From Asterella californica (Eukaryota; Streptophyta; Marchantiopsida; Marchantiales; Aytoniaceae): a stretch of DNA of 64,000 nucleotides. The DNA lies in contig JAYKYS010000011.1 of assembly GCA_036924285.1 (NCBI GenBank), positions 7,874,001-7,938,000 on the forward strand, in the 5' to 3' direction. The position numbers and the translations under genes are program-made. A model generated the notes under the pieces. It searched no databases, was not told where the DNA came from, and was given only the letters and a program-made list of their open reading frames with translations. Numbering within the stretch: position 1 is the stretch's first letter; every line of letters begins with the position of its first letter. Positions 1 through 12,477 of the stretch are shown here, one piece after another.

Positions 1-347
1 TGGTTTCTGGATCTGCCAGATGAAGCAGCGGTGCCTCCGACGTTACAAGAGCTTTGAAGGTCCGCTACTGCATCAGACTTGCCTGCTGCACAAGACACTA
101 TTCTATGTCTTCCACTCCCTCATGAAAGCATATTTGTACACCTACAGTGGTACCGACGGACTACATTCCTACCACTTCCGTCAGATATGGAGGTCCCACT
201 GCCTCCTCGAGGTCATGAATGCACGTCAAAAGTTTTCGATTTTCATGCTCTTCGATCTTATTCTCCACGTGGAATGTTGGCAGTCTCCGCACTCCTCACA
301 AGAAGCATTCAGTCCAACATTTTTTGCAAATTCATCACCCTTAGGTC

Positions 348-1000
348 TTGGTCTTGCAAGAAACACACCTACTAGTGATCCGCCTTCATCTTATCATGCA
401 CCCGGTCACTCACAAGTATACTGTTCTTGCTGCAGATGCGGTTGGACGGAGTAGTGAAATGACATTCCTAATACATAAGGAATGTCAGGTTATGAAAACA
501 TTAGTGTCTTATTGCTATATATATTATATTTATTCTTACCATGTCCTTATTTATTGTGTAGCTTCTATCTACGCTCCTAACTCTGTGGATGATATACTTC
601 TCTTTTGGCGTTGGCTCCGGACTCAACTTCCACTTCGTCCTTGGCTCTTCATGGGTGATTGGAACTCCATGGAATTTCATCTGACACTACAGGGGTCACA
701 AATATACTACGTGGAGCAGAGTTATTGGAGTTATCATGTCTTAAATGCAACTTTCAGCTGGTGGATGCTAGAGCCACTGTCTCCTCTTTGTTGGACCCTC
801 AGCATACTCGTTTGTAGTTGCGAGAGGGAGTTCTTAGTTCTACTGCGCTAGACCGACATTATCTTCCGTCGGCTAGTGTCCCCACAGTACTTACTCAAGG
901 GACCCATCCTGATTTTCTCCTTAATGATCATCTTCCAGTCAAGATTACCTTTGATAAGTCTGATGTTGACCTCTTTGCTCAACCAACCTCTGCTTATTTT
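348..1000 (+). pseudogene. LINE endonuclease (EEP family) remnant
   Basis: Translation in two frames shows the landmarks of the LINE endonuclease. LQETH lies near 351 (glutamate of the active site). SIYAPN followed by WLFMGDWNSME lies near 565-672 (the GDxN substrate-binding block). LDRHYLP and, with one change from SDH to NDH, LLNDHLPVKI lie near 846-945 (the terminal catalytic Asp-His). A frame change lies between the second and third blocks, and the middle part contains a low-complexity TAT-rich insertion near 510-530. The role in an intact element is nicking of target DNA for target-primed reverse transcription. This copy cannot encode it. Confidence 0.7.
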
Positions 1001-1543
1001 AAGGCTGATGGTCGCCTTCTGTCTCAACTGGTCTTTCAAGACAAGGCCACTGCACTCTAAGCACTCCATTATCGTCCATTTCCTTTACTACCCACCACTC
1101 ATGTATAACTTAAGGGTTTGGGGACCAATGAGGGCGCTCATCAAAGAGACATACTATGCTCAAGTTACTCAGCTTTCTCAACTAGACGCTTGTAAGTGCT
1201 AGTGAATAGCCCTAGCTAAGATTTCCCATCCTTCTATTCTACAGCAAACTCAACTCTTCCAACTAATGGGGCACGTCGTAAGCTAGATGCCATAAAAACC
1301 CACAAGCTCCACTTATAGACACGAGAGAAATATGTCTCAGAAGATGATACCTCATCACATTACTTCTACAGACGACACGAGGTGCGTAAAACCATAGTCT
1401 CTTTTTGATATCTTCAGACCTTTGAAGGACCTATCGACTCCACGCCTACTGCTAAACGACAAGCAGTCTTTCAGTTCTATACTGATCTGTACAGTCAACA
1501 TGTCCTTGCTTCAACCACCTTAGCTACAAAGGTACAGTCGGAT

Positions 1544-2300
1544 TTGACAATCGTATTGCAACCGGTTCGATATCTTATTACAACTTTGGAGAGGACGATG
1601 CTCATGGACCCTCCTTCCTATGACAAAATATATCAAACATTGCAAGGGATGCCTAAAAACAAATCACCAGGGTTGGATGTTATCAACGATGAGACACTGC
1701 TAGCGCTTTGGCTTGTAATCAGGAGAGCTTATGCTGATGTTATTCATGACTCCTGGGTAGCACGGACCTTTCCACATGCTTTCTTAGATGATATCATACA
1801 ACTTATTCCTAAGGTGTCACTCCCCTCATCACTTAATGACTTGCGTCATATCACCATGTTAACTACCCATTTCAAAATTGTGGCAAAGATCATAGCGTCA
1901 AGACTTGCACTACTACTACCACGACTGGTACTTGCCCAACAACAAGGATTTATTCAAGGTCGATATGTGCACAACTGTATCATGACGTTCAAGTTAGCAC
2001 ATGATTTTCTTCGTTGGGAGTGCAAGACTGCAGCATGCTCATTCTCGACTATGAGAAGGCGTACGACAGATTATCTCATGATTATTTGTGCCAACTTTTA
2101 TTACATCTCGATTTTGGTACTGACTTCATGCGACTGGTTGCTAGTCTCATGAAATGAGCAACTACACGAATCCAGGTGAATGATATCTCACTTCCCTTAT
2201 TCTTATTTGTAGAGGAGTTCGTCAGGGGTGCCCACTAGCCTACCTTTTATTTGCTTCGACCAACATTTTGTTTATTCTAGCATATTCAGCAGACAACATC
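1544..2300 (+). pseudogene. LINE reverse transcriptase remnant
   Basis: An open stretch from 1544 contains the canonical LINE fingers region (KNKSPGLD near 1660, LIPKV near 1804, LRHITMLTTHFKIVAKII near 1840-1895, QQGFIQGR near 1940). Near 2035 the frame shifts and motif A (LDYEKAYDRL) continues in another frame until a TGA near 2155. Motif B (RGVRQGCPL) appears near 2212 in a further frame, then an AYSADN remnant of the YADD box near 2280. The residues fit L1-clade plant LINEs. Several frameshifts show it is dead. Confidence 0.8.
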
Positions 2301-3099
2301 ACTTGGTCACTTGCAGGTTCTCCGACTTACTTCCACACTAGCACTTGATGTAATGTGCTTTGTGGTTGACACAACTTTCTATCTCAAACTCGACCCGCCT
2401 TCTTTTACTTACCTCAAGGGATTGCTCGTTATCTTTCGCTCGGAAACATGTGCGTAAATTAATTCTCAAAAGTCTAAGTTGTTTCTCATGCGTACTTACC
2501 GTGTCCCTCTAGCATGGATACAGGCTACGCCCTTCAAGTTGCAAACAAGACATAATGTCATCATGTATCTTGACGTCTCCATTGCAACCGAATTATGACC
2601 TTCAGATGCTCTAGCGTTTTGTATTCCAAAGTTCATGGTTAGGCTAGAGTGCTTCTCATCGCCCTTCCTCAAGTTGAAAACTCAGGTTGTTGTGCTATGT
2701 TTCCTCCTCCAAGGCATCGCAGTTTTCTCTTTGACTACTGCACCACTCAAGAGGTCTCATTTTAATGTTTTCTAAAACATGCAACAGATTTTCTTTTATG
2801 GCATCCAATCAGTCGGATAGGCTAAGGTCCCATTAATTGCCTAGATCATCCTGACACAGTTGTCTCAGTTCGGTGGCCTTGGTCTCTTTGACCTTTCTCT
2901 AATCTAATCAGTCCTTTTTTATCAATTTGCTACCCAGCTTTTATCTGCTCATCCCAACTCCACTTGACACTACCTCTTTACTCTTCTTTGGAATCCATGC
3001 TCCCCTCTTTCTCTTTATTCCCCTCTCTATTTTTCCTCTACAAACATAGTCTGCGGCTCCTTCTTGCTACTCTGATACTTCGGTCATGGCTTTTGTCAA

Positions 3100-3451
3100 G
3101 CATGCATATTCACCCTCTTCTGAGTTCGGAAGAGGGGGCATGCCGTTTAATTTAATACCTAACCCTTCCGGCTGGAAGGGTTAAGTATTAAATCAAACGT
3201 CTAATTAAACTATGAATTCTTGAGTATAGTACCTCGGACTTGTACCTCCTGAAGCGCGACAATCCACACAAGACTTATTGGTTTTTTCTTGCTCTCTCCG
3301 TGTTTGCAGGCATGGGTTAACAAATAACATCTATGGAACTTTTTAATTATTTACATCTACTTAGTACATATATTTTATTTAAAACTTATATAATTCTTTG
3401 TTAACAAAAGAAGAAAAAAAGTTCCCATAACGTTCATGTTGCATGCATATT
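3100..3451. repeat. Hairpin repeat inserted in the LINE
   Basis: The 11-bp word GCATGCATATT occurs at 3100-3110 and again at 3441-3451 and may be a target-site duplication around an insertion. Inside are a strong hairpin with 20-nt arms (3150-3169 and 3174-3193, one mismatch) and an AT-rich 3' half. The 3225-3360 part is related to 59635-59740. The hairpin part is related to repeats at 36909-36996 and 39731-39982. No coding sequence is seen. Because GCATGC is itself palindromic and recurs in the family, the duplication is tentative. Confidence 0.45.
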
Positions 3452-4300
3452 ATCTCTGCCTCCTTCACTTGGCAACCATCCGAATCTGTCCTCTCTATTG
3501 ATCTGCCCCTCGTAAAAACTCTCCTTCTTCTGTTTCGGGGTGGCTTACTCCATCCCAACCAACTCCTCCTCCATCCACCTCCAACTCACTCATTTTGACG
3601 TCCTTACACTTTCACAAATTTTTTCACCTCATTTTCTCCACACTTCGCATTCTCAAACCGATCCTCTTCATATTTCGTCTAGACCCTCTATTCTAGTGGC
3701 ATCTCTTTATCCAATTGATCCTCTTGGATCCACCGGTTATCACACATGACAATACTTTCATGCTCTTTGTGGCTATTATTTATCGTCATTTGTCTACTAA
3801 AAGGAGGCACACTATTTACCAACGACTCAATGATTGATGGATATTGGACCGGCAAGTTGCTAAGTGAGACTCATTGTGGTTGTCTCTTACTACATCCAAC
3901 TTGCACTAGAGAGGCATTACATTTCTATGGCAGCTACTACACCAAGGCTTCTTTACAATGGCACGTGCGGAACTGATCCTCAAGACTCCTCAATGGTGTC
4001 AGGCTTGCCTCTCTTATCTTGAGGACCTTTTGCATGTGTTTTGTAGGTACTCGACTTGAAGTACTGTGTGACATACGTTATCGTCACTCTGCCCAGAGCT
4101 TCAGAATGTATTGCGCTTTATCAAGAGAAGGGCATAACTTCCTCTTCTTTTCCAAGCTATCATTTCTCTTTCTAAAGTTTTGTCTCAAGCTACACTTATT
4201 CTTATTTTTATGTTCTGACGGACTGCATGGGCACACATCGTTGTACTTGCACTTTCAACATGCGGTGTCGTATCCTAAGATACGAAAGATGTGATTGGGA

Positions 4301-5199
4301 TACAAGAGGTATCTGGCTGTGGAAGTGTGTGCGGTCAAGAAAGAAGAGCAATAATGCACGAATGTCAAATATCCAATCTAATCTTTCGGTATTGTTATCT
4401 TTATACACAAAAATTTATAAATAGACTTCAGACGTCTGGAAATTATCACTCTAGTTCTCTAAAAAAGATATATCTACCTGTCTATGTAGCCCTCTGAAAT
4501 ACCTTTCCAATGGTAGCCAAAGTGTATGAAACGGACCTCTCTATCATCAATTATGTCTCTTTTAAGATTTTTGTCTTTTTCTCTTCTACATTTCTTTACC
4601 GTTCAACTTTGGGATGCGTCCCAAAGTTAGCATCTCAAAGAGTTGTCCCATTTCATGGATTTGAGTTTCTCAACCCTCTCCTCGGAAAGCTGATTCTGAT
4701 GATACCCAACACGCTCCAAACTGATCTTCAAGCATGAACTTATGCCGTCTCAAAGCTTGAACCTCCCACTTCTCTCTTCATCAACTTCGTGGAGATGATC
4801 CGCTCAGACCCAGTTAGTGATCCATCCCTTGAATGTTTCCAAATGTGCCCTCATAGCATAAAGTGATCACGGCTTGAGCATCATAGAGTCGAAGATGACA
4901 CAGTCCTATCTCTAGAGGAACCTTCGGCTGCACCACCGGTCCGATCGAAAGCGCTGAAATAGTGACCAACGAGAGTATCTTAAGTTCAACAAGTTAAGTT
5001 CAGAGAGTATCCAAGAGTGCTTCATTGGAAGAAGTCACAAAAGATGTCATAGGCGTGGACCCTGCAAGATATGAAAACCCAGAACGTAAGGAAGACAAAA
5101 AGACTAAACAAGATGTACGTGAAACCTGAACGTAAAACTTAAGTGCAAGTAAAAAGTGTGCGCACTAAAATAAACATATGCGGAAGAAGGTAGAATTAT
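4301..5199. other. Unassigned spacer
   Basis: Short open frames only, without recognisable domains, and no RNA gene seen. A tract near 4570-4620 is T/C-rich. The sequence lies between the LINE remnant and the truncated ZnF-RT-RLE retroelement copy and does not match the coding part of the longer copy of that element. Confidence 0.4.
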
Positions 5200-6925
5200 A
5201 AGCAATACGAGATGTCAAAAGTGCGAGTGCAAGCGAAACGCTATCGTGTCGGATTTTGCCTGAAGGTTGTCCAAGAAAATGCGAGGTTCTTGACTGTGAA
5301 AATGTGGTGTGTTGAACAAAGACAAGCCAGAAAGAAACAATCACGAGAACAAACGTCGCAAGGTATACCAACTCCTATTTTATATACACTCTCGATTCTT
5401 CTTCTCTAAGAGTGCAAAAGAAAAAAACAAACCTGAGCGGTCTGTAATCTGCTTCAACCCCCTTAAAACGAGTCCTTGAATCTCAACCCAGACCCAAAAC
5501 TATCGAAGCATAGCTCAAAGCAAGAGAAACATCCCTTTGCTAACAAAAAGAGCTGTACCAATATCGCATGATTCAAACCCAAGTCCAAACAACATCCATG
5601 TACAAGCTCTTAGCTAAAGCTAGATACCACAAGCTGTACACAACCAACTAGAACTCTAACGACCTCAAAAGATAAAAATCATAGCGAAGGAATCGAAAAA
5701 GATCTATCCGAGAACTTTCTCCTTTCGCAAACGGTCTTCAGATGTCGATAAGGCCTTTCTTCTTGACTTTGTTGGCCTCAAGAACTATCAGATCTGACTC
5801 TCGACAGCCGAGATATCATCAATTCTCAGCCACAGGCGACCGAACTTTCAAAAACTTCTCCCTACGGCTTAAAACTGCGCACACCGTTCAAACGGATCGC
5901 CTGATCTGATATCTATCTTCTGGTAGATAGATCTAGCTACCTTGAATCCAACGAGACTCCAAACAAGCCGTTTGGAGTTCCTCTCGCAAAACCACGCAAG
6001 AAATTTGATCGCATGATGTATAAAACTACGGCTCAAACTCACTTATCATACCCAAACCAACGATCCAATCCACACACCGTCTTCTCCTATGCGTAGGTGA
6101 AGACTCCCTGATCGCATAGGCACCAAGAATGAAGAGCTTGGCTCACCGATCGCGAAGAACAACCCAATCTCAAGTCGCATGCGATGAAAAACTGACGTAA
6201 GCACTTCCTTACGAGTCAATTTTACTCAGAACTCTCAAATCACTCGATGAAACTTCGTATCGTCTTCAATTTTCATAGAACTCTGCATTCTGATCCTGAT
6301 GGATCCAAGGACAGCAAGATTAGACTCCGGAACGGTCCGAACAGTCCAACTCTCCTTCACAGATCATTGAAGTCTCTAAAATCTCTTCCATGTGTCTCAA
6401 TTTCTCTCAGAACACACATCTCGATCCGTCTCTTCACTAACCATCTTAACCAACGCGTAGCCTGCACAGATCTGAACCCAATGACACCTTGCGTGCATGC
6501 ATTGGACTTCTTAATTCTCCAAATCGTTCTCCGACAGGTCACAGAAACAAGTTAACCTTTTAAGCTGCCCCCTTACGTTAGTCGCTGTACGTACAAGTTT
6601 TCTCAGATAATGAGCAACCAGGCCCCTTGCGTCCTTAGTATAGCGCTAGGAGCTGCAAATAGCCGGTCAGCAATAGTAAGCTAAGGCTGAGCTTGATTTT
6701 CTCTTCTTTCGAGACTCGTAACTTCACCACTAGCGTCCAAATGAAGTAGACGAAGTGCTCATGGAAAGTTGACAATGAGCTCTACTCATTGATGTAATGG
6801 AAGTGAAGATCTGAAGTTGTGCAATAAAGCTCATTTTTGATACTATGAGTGTCTTTGAAGCGATAATGATAAGTATCAAAAACAGATTTTCAGATAAGAG
6901 CAGATCCACGACACGGCAACGCGAG
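5200..6925 (+). mobile_element. 5'-truncated copy of the ZnF-RT-RLE non-LTR retroelement
   Basis: From about 5200 to 6925 the + strand matches the reverse complement of about 25310 down to 23272 over its whole length with scattered substitutions. The first ~200 bases encode the last residues of the element's ORF; the rest is its long 3' untranslated region. Loss of everything upstream is the usual 5' truncation of target-primed insertion. The 157-bp unit that is triplicated in the other copy is present once here, near 6640-6800. The two copies lie in opposite orientation about 16 kb apart. Confidence 0.75.
5212..5409 (+). pseudogene. C-terminal tail of retroelement ORF
   Basis: The open frame gives a basic C-terminal segment with the pattern RYRVGFCLKVVQENARFL followed by VEQRQARKKQSREQ. 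The same segment, with conservative changes and one stop, is read on the minus strand at about 25290-25130 in the longer copy. Conservation at protein level in both copies suggests this was the true C-terminus of the ancestral ORF rather than untranslated sequence. There is no upstream coding sequence here, so this is a dead fragment. Confidence 0.55.
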
Positions 6926-9092
6926 AGCAGTAAAAGAAACATATGTAGAAAGAATTATGATGAGGATCGATGTGAGCAAATAAGCAGTGTCAAACTGCAG
7001 AAGGAACCAAGACAAACGACCAGCCTGAGCAGGAAATGACGAGGGCTGCAAAAAGATAACCGCGAATCTCTAATTTGTCTTGCGAAACGCAAGGAGCGAA
7101 GGATCCCAAAAAATTAGAAGCAATGCAACATAACGTTGCCAGTATACCTACTGTAGCTTCTTATATATGGTTAAGATATATCTAAGGTTAAGGGGACCGA
7201 CCCTTTTATAACTTCTCTCTATATATACCCTCCCCCTCCGTTACTTCTCTTGGTGAACTTTTGCATGTCTTTTGAGTGTTACTGTGTAGGTGGCGGTTTC
7301 TCTCTTGGAGATGCCCCTTTTCTAACTTCTAACAAAGAGTATATCAAGTGTAAACTACCGTAGTGAAAATCATTATGTACGAGAAAGACTGTTGTATGAC
7401 GAAGATAAGTCTCATCTTCCACGTTCAATTTGTTGAGAATCGAATGATGGAATGGATGTTTAGCATCATCCACTTTCGGATCGGATGCCCTAACAGGACA
7501 TGCGGCGAGAACCTGAGAAGAACATGACATGACGGACGAAGTCTTTCTTGAGAGGAGCACTCTTTGGCTTCCTCTCCTTTCCAAGTTGAGATTACGAGCC
7601 GGGTTACTCTGCTTGTGAAGCTTCAACTACGACTGGCAAGACGAGTTTTCATATGTCAGGTCTGATAAGTTGGTTGGTGATTCAGGTTGGACTCAGGGTC
7701 GTGTTTTCACAGAAGAAAAAATGGCAGTACGGTAGTTGAGCTTGTCAGGAGAAAAAGAGTAAGTGCGAATAGGCCCTAAGAACCCATCTCGTCCTCGTTC
7801 AAGGTATGCGCTGCGATCAGTAAACGAAGGGAAGGTTTATACTGTTCAGACATCGACAGACGTTTCCGTAATCTTTCAGCGTTTTGATTGATCTAAGACG
7901 AGACGAGGTTTTGTCGGGTCCCCGAGGGACTCCAAAAGTCCATCGACGTTACTGTACCTCCCACGGCCCGCCTCTCTCGGGAACCTCACTGGAAAAGGAA
8001 AAGAGACTTCTGAAACTGCTGTAACGTAACCTCATGAACGTTCCCATGATGACTACGGTATGTCATAGGCTTTCCTAGTGGGTCCGTTTCATCGGTTTCA
8101 GTACTCTCATGGTGCAGTTAATAGATATCTCCATACATCCACGAAGCTGACGAGGAGGATCCGAGGAGGAGGTGCGGAACTTCTGACTTTCAGAGGTGCG
8201 CATGCCAAGGAAGCTGGGCACTGGGAGATGGATCGAGCATCATCGGCCATACCGTTGTAAACCGGGAGATGGAGTTGGTGAAGCGTGTACTTTCCCCAAT
8301 CAACTCAAGCTCATAGTTCAGGAACTTGTCCAACTAAAGAGCAATGAGCTTAACTACAAAGTGCAAGGAGGCTGCTGCGGATCCGTTCATTCACTGCTCC
8401 AGCGCCCCAGCAAGACCTAATCATGCCCGTTGAGAAGTCCATTTCACAGCAGGTAGTATTGTGGACAGCGGCAAAAGGATGTCAATGAAACTCAAGATGA
8501 TGTAAATCATGTATACCTTAGAACGCTGTCAATCATTGTGGTCCTGTACTTATCTTTTGGTTAAGACATACAGAGTTAAAGTAGAAATCTGCTGCGCGAG
8601 TTCGTGGAACTTTCACCTGCATGCTTCAGGAACGTTCAGTGTCTGGAAGTGGTGCTATCAAACTATGCATTCAGACGGTCTTTTAGCTCGAAGTTAACTC
8701 GCAGACTCCATAATTTCATCTTCTTCATGCATGCTTCCCACATGATGATGGTGAAAAAGGCGTCGAGCCTGCCATCTGGCTTGCATGTAATTGACCAAGC
8801 CCAGACCAGACGCTCACAGCTGCCTGTTGCTACTCTTCATTCGCATCCGACTTCAATCAAGAAATAGTGGGAGCTGAAGCTCATCTTGAACATCACACTC
8901 AGATCAGTGGCTAAGAGCTTTTCCTCACCTGAATCTAAATCCTGGATATGCTAACAGTTTGTTTAAGCTGTAATCGCCGTGTGGATATAACGCCCACTCT
9001 GTCTGAAGATGCTGCTTTCCTGTGGACAGTGGAGTAGAAGTTAACTGCACGAAAGAAGAAAAGCGTTGCGAAACCAGATGCTCTATTATTGG
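6926..9092. other. Unassigned region between transposons
   Basis: I find no convincing gene. A minus-strand open frame of 115 codons (7279-7626) and shorter plus-strand frames at 8078-8867 have no recognisable domain and may be chance or exons of an unknown gene. A TATA-like word (CTCTATATATACCC) lies near 7216. The region is less AT-rich than the 29-43 kb block, so an unrecognised host gene cannot be excluded. Confidence 0.3.
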
Positions 9093-9102
9093 CCTGTAAA
9101 AC

Positions 9103-9246
9103 CAGTTATATACTTGACTGGCCCCATGCGCGGAAATACTTTCTTGACAGGCCCCTAGCGCGGAAAACCCTACTTGACTGGACCCCTTACCGGGTACAGC
9201 CAGTTTATGACTGCCAGCGTGGCACTCTAGGGTGACGTGGTAGGTA
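9103..9246 (+). repeat. Left terminal inverted repeat of the 9.1-kb MULE-MITE
   Basis: About 144 bp, pairing with 9662-9806. Includes GCGCGGAAA and TACCGGGTACAG blocks conserved in both arms. Similarity ends after GACGTGGTAGGTA. Confidence 0.88.
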
Positions 9247-9661
9247 GTCGATTGTCTAGGGTGACGTATCACGAGCTTACGTGACCTTGCGTGAAAAACG
9301 TTATTACAGTTAGCTTACATGGCGGCCACGTGAGCTAACACAGGGTGACAGGGATCTGACAATGCGCGCGTGGCAAGAAGGCGCGGCAGGGCAGAATCCT
9401 TCACTCTTGTTCGACTCTCGGCACAACCTCTCGGCATTCACATTCACAGACTGTCTCTTCATACACGTTACGCCTTACACTTCAGCTTCGACTCGTCTTC
9501 ACTGACCCCGCCATCGTTCGGACGATTCGTCTTCACTTCGCGCCTAATTGTGTCTACTCAGCAGGACCACGCACCCGCTTACATGTCTTCTCAGCATTGT
9601 CTTTATAGCCACGTCAGCATCTAATCTTCCGTCACTATGTCCTTCTAGCCACGTAAGGAAA

Positions 9662-9806
9662 GTACCTACCACGTCACCCTAGAGTGCCACGCTGGCAGTC
9701 GTAAACTGTCTGTACCCGGTAAGGGGTCTAGTCAAGTAGGGTTTTCCGCGCTAGGGGCCTGTCAAGAAAGTATTTCCGCGCATGGGGCCAATCAAGTATA
9801 TAACTG
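9662..9806 (-). repeat. Right terminal inverted repeat of the 9.1-kb MULE-MITE
   Basis: Reverse complement of the left arm with a few substitutions. It directly abuts the right copy of the CCTGTAAAAC duplication. Confidence 0.88.
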
Positions 9807-9816
9807 CCTGTAAAAC

Positions 9817-10727
9817 TCAGAAAAATTTACCTCGAGTTGCCGCATTGAGATCACCGAACGCCCCGTTCTGCTCGTGCGATACATCCATAGGCTTGGTTTC
9901 AAGAATGCATTTTAGCGAAAAGACTATCCTGGCAGGAGGAAGGTATCAAGATTCAAGCACCCTCCAGTCTCTACTCGTGCGAGGGTCACATGCTCACTTA
10001 CCAGGTGGCTGAAGTACAACAATCATACATACGGATCTGCTCACACTTCTTGAGTCAAGGCATATTCATGGAGAGCGAATATTGACGTTAATATCTTGAG
10101 AGTCTCCGAAAGAAACTAAAGAAGCATTGCGTTGACAGAGATTGTTGGGAATCAGATTTTTCTGGTTGCAACAGCCAAGATCTAAAGAGGTCTATCCAAT
10201 CTACGTTCACGCAGTCAACGAGTAGATCGTATTCGTTACCACCAACCATCTGCCTACCTCTTGAAAGTTGAAACCTCTTTACTTTGAGGAGCTTCCGCAG
10301 CTTCCTAGATATAGCTAGTGTTCCGAAGGTCTTTTTATCTCTCCGCAATTGGTTGGGTGTTCCTCGCCTTGTATGCCGGGGGGTCTCATGCTGTGCAAGG
10401 ACAGCAGCGCACGGCTGCAGAAAGCACCACAGTGAAAGAGGACTAAAAGTAAATGAATACAAATAAGTCCTCTCCTTGTATACCACTGTGGGGGTTTTCC
10501 CGACCTGTCTGTTATGTTATTTTTTCCCCTCTCCTACCACCATAAAGCTACCCAACGCATGGGAGAGCCAACTGAAGCAGTGAAGCCACATTCAGGTACA
10601 GACCGGTCCAACTGCATCGTACCTCTGGACTGAAAGAAAGTGAACGGATGGAAAGACCCCATCAAAAACCCCCGGAAAGAAAGTACCCGGCTTACGATGG
10701 CACAACGCCACGACAAAACGTGTCATG
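9817..10727. other. Unassigned spacer left of the gypsy element
   Basis: A 132-codon minus-strand open frame (10088-10486) has no recognisable domain. The words GATGGAAAGACCCCATCA at 10648-10665 and 22964-22981 are shared with the region upstream of the PTAC5-like gene, which suggests a small dispersed repeat. Nothing else can be assigned. Confidence 0.3.
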
Positions 10728-11685
10728 TGTAACGTTCGACCGCAGAACTCTAAACAGATTCTTTAATCTCTAACCAATGAACTGCCGAACGTGAACCTCC
10801 CTGGAGACCTGTATACTTTATTTGTGTCTCCAGATCCAGTTCTTTAAACTATCCGATAATAAACACAGAGGATTCAATAACTGTTGAACGAGTTTCGAAT
10901 AACCAACTAGTCCTTTGTAGGTCTCTGGTCAATCTTAGGTTACTAAATACAGGTGGAACTATTCTAGACATGGGTTGCATAAAATTTGGGCAGCGCTTCC
11001 GCTACTGGTGATCAAGTCGGAACGCCAGGACCCACAAGGAGCAACCGCCAAGACTAAGAGACCTAGTAGATGCTAGGAAGTAGGAAGACAAAGTAATGAC
11101 ACCAAAATAAAGTCAACACAACACCAGATGCGCCCAACTCAGTTTTGGCACACAACCCAAGCCTACTTATCAGAATGGAGGAATTCACGGGCTCATATAC
11201 ATTACATGGCATTTACTTGCTGACAAGGTCACGCAGTGCTCTTGGACCGGCAATTCTTCACTACTCAGCAACTCCAGAACTAAGACTTCACCAGGGAACC
11301 TAATTTCACTCTGAACGCCCTGATTTCTGTTACTCAACAGATCAGACCCCAAGTCCGCGATCTAATCAACACCAGATCATTCTGGTTGATCATAAGTCTG
11401 CTCTCCAGATCTGCTCTCCAAGTCTACTCTCCAAGGAATCAGATTTGCATGCTCTCTGTTTTCTGAACTTCAAGATACAATCTCTCTATTCTGAAAATAC
11501 AGTCTTTTCTCCTCATCACCAAGAGTGCTCTTCTCCCAAAAACTGAAACTGAGAAGGCCCATTTAGGGTTCGCGACCCTCCTTATCTAGTCCCTTGAGTT
11601 TGCCTTGTGACCATGCAGCTGCCACTTTTTGGTTAATCACTGCCCGAATGCCATCTGGTTTGGGAAAAAAGCAAAAGGTGTTACA
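10728..11685 (-). repeat. 3' LTR of the gypsy element (958 bp)
   Basis: Begins TGTAACGTTCGACC and ends GGTGTTACA (plus-strand reading). Matches 16917-17921 almost base for base. It lacks the 53-bp internal duplication of the other LTR and has a longer version of the tract near 11450. Confidence 0.93.
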
Positions 11686-12085
11686 ATCGCCCCAACCAGC
11701 AAAACGCAGTTCTTCCACTGAACTGCGGTAACTACAATACCACATTAGAAACAACACTTCCTCAAATCCAGAGAAACATTACCCCATCCAGGCTAAGGTT
11801 AAGCCCTTTCTCAAGGCTATGCTCCATTACCGAGCATCCGTTGAAGCTTTCGGGTGAGACAGAACCCTAGCTTCAGGTGGTGAACTCGTCAGTTTCTTTT
11901 TATCCACCTCCTTACTATGATACACCATAGTAGCGTCAGCCTAAACCTGATTGACATCCGACAGTCATAAGAAGTCAGCAGACCACAACTCCACCTTTAG
12001 ACGAGCAGATTGGCCAGATCTACTCGGTTCTAGTGTCCTTGAAGGGCCCTTTGCATGACTCTTCTGACTCGATTCAATCCACCGC

Positions 12086-12457
12086 TTAGCTGGAAGAGAC
12101 CACTGCGGACTGTCGTCTCCCAGAATATATACGCAGTGGTTCTTGAAACTTGTACAATGCTAGATCATCTAGGTACTTCCAAGCTTCACTTACCAATCCC
12201 GGAACTCTACCTGTCCAACGACATAGGTATTGAGTAACGGGTTCTCCAGCTCCATCTGGATTCGGTGATGCTCGATGATCTACTATCTCAATCAACTCAA
12301 GATCATCAGCTCTTGGTAATGCTTCTAACACTGGATGCCATTTCTGATATCTTCCAGGCAACGATTCTAGTTCTTCACGAAACATTTTCAAGTTAGAAAC
12401 ATGAATGATGGGGTGATAATGCTTCATACTAGCTGGAAAACGTAACTTATAAGTCAC
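12086..12457 (-). pseudogene. Gypsy integrase C-terminus and chromodomain
   Basis: The open frame begins in the GPY/F-like part of the integrase (VTYKLRFP, then HPIIHVSNLKMF) and ends with a chromodomain (QYLCRWTGR ... SEAWKYLDDL, about 12150-12230). In chromoviruses this domain targets integration to chromatin marks. It is out of frame with the integrase core upstream because of a one-base loss near 12500, so it would not be translated as part of this copy's polyprotein. Confidence 0.85.
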
Positions 12458-12477
12458 AGGACCTAACTTCTTCTCAA

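Larger units (their letters stand above)
1..4300 (+). mobile_element. Decayed L1-like LINE retrotransposon (5' end outside window)
   Basis: Fragments of a LINE ORF2 follow in correct order on the + strand but in changing frames with many stops: apurinic-type endonuclease (about 348-1000), reverse transcriptase (1544-2300, with fingers, motif A, motif B and a YADD-like remnant in three frames), a stretch around 2790-2900 carrying the GGLGLFDL-type conserved patch typical of plant LINE C-termini, and a tail near 3540-4250 that resembles the zf-RVT region only weakly. The order EN-RT-C-terminal patch is that of plant L1-type LINEs. The copy is inactive. It is interrupted near 3100-3450 by an unrelated hairpin repeat. 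The 3' end is not defined, since I see no clear poly(A) or target duplication, so 4300 is approximate. Confidence 0.75.
9093..9816. mobile_element. Non-autonomous Mutator-type element (MULE-MITE) with 10-bp TSD
   Basis: The 704-bp element 9103-9806 starts with CAGTTATATAC and ends with its complement GTATATAACTG. Its ~145-bp terminal inverted repeats (9103-9246 and 9662-9806) differ at only a handful of positions. It is flanked by an exact 10-bp direct duplication, CCTGTAAAAC, at 9093-9102 and 9807-9816. Long TIRs plus a 9-11 bp duplication are the diagnostic features of the Mutator superfamily. The 415-bp interior has an 84-codon open frame (9370-9624) with no recognisable domain and no transposase. 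Its TIRs are unlike those of the elements at 48-59 kb, so it is a separate family. Confidence 0.88.

Noticed and set aside
10088..10486. 132-codon minus-strand ORF as a gene
   Set aside because: No recognisable domain, composition biased, and no promoter or splice evidence; likely chance.
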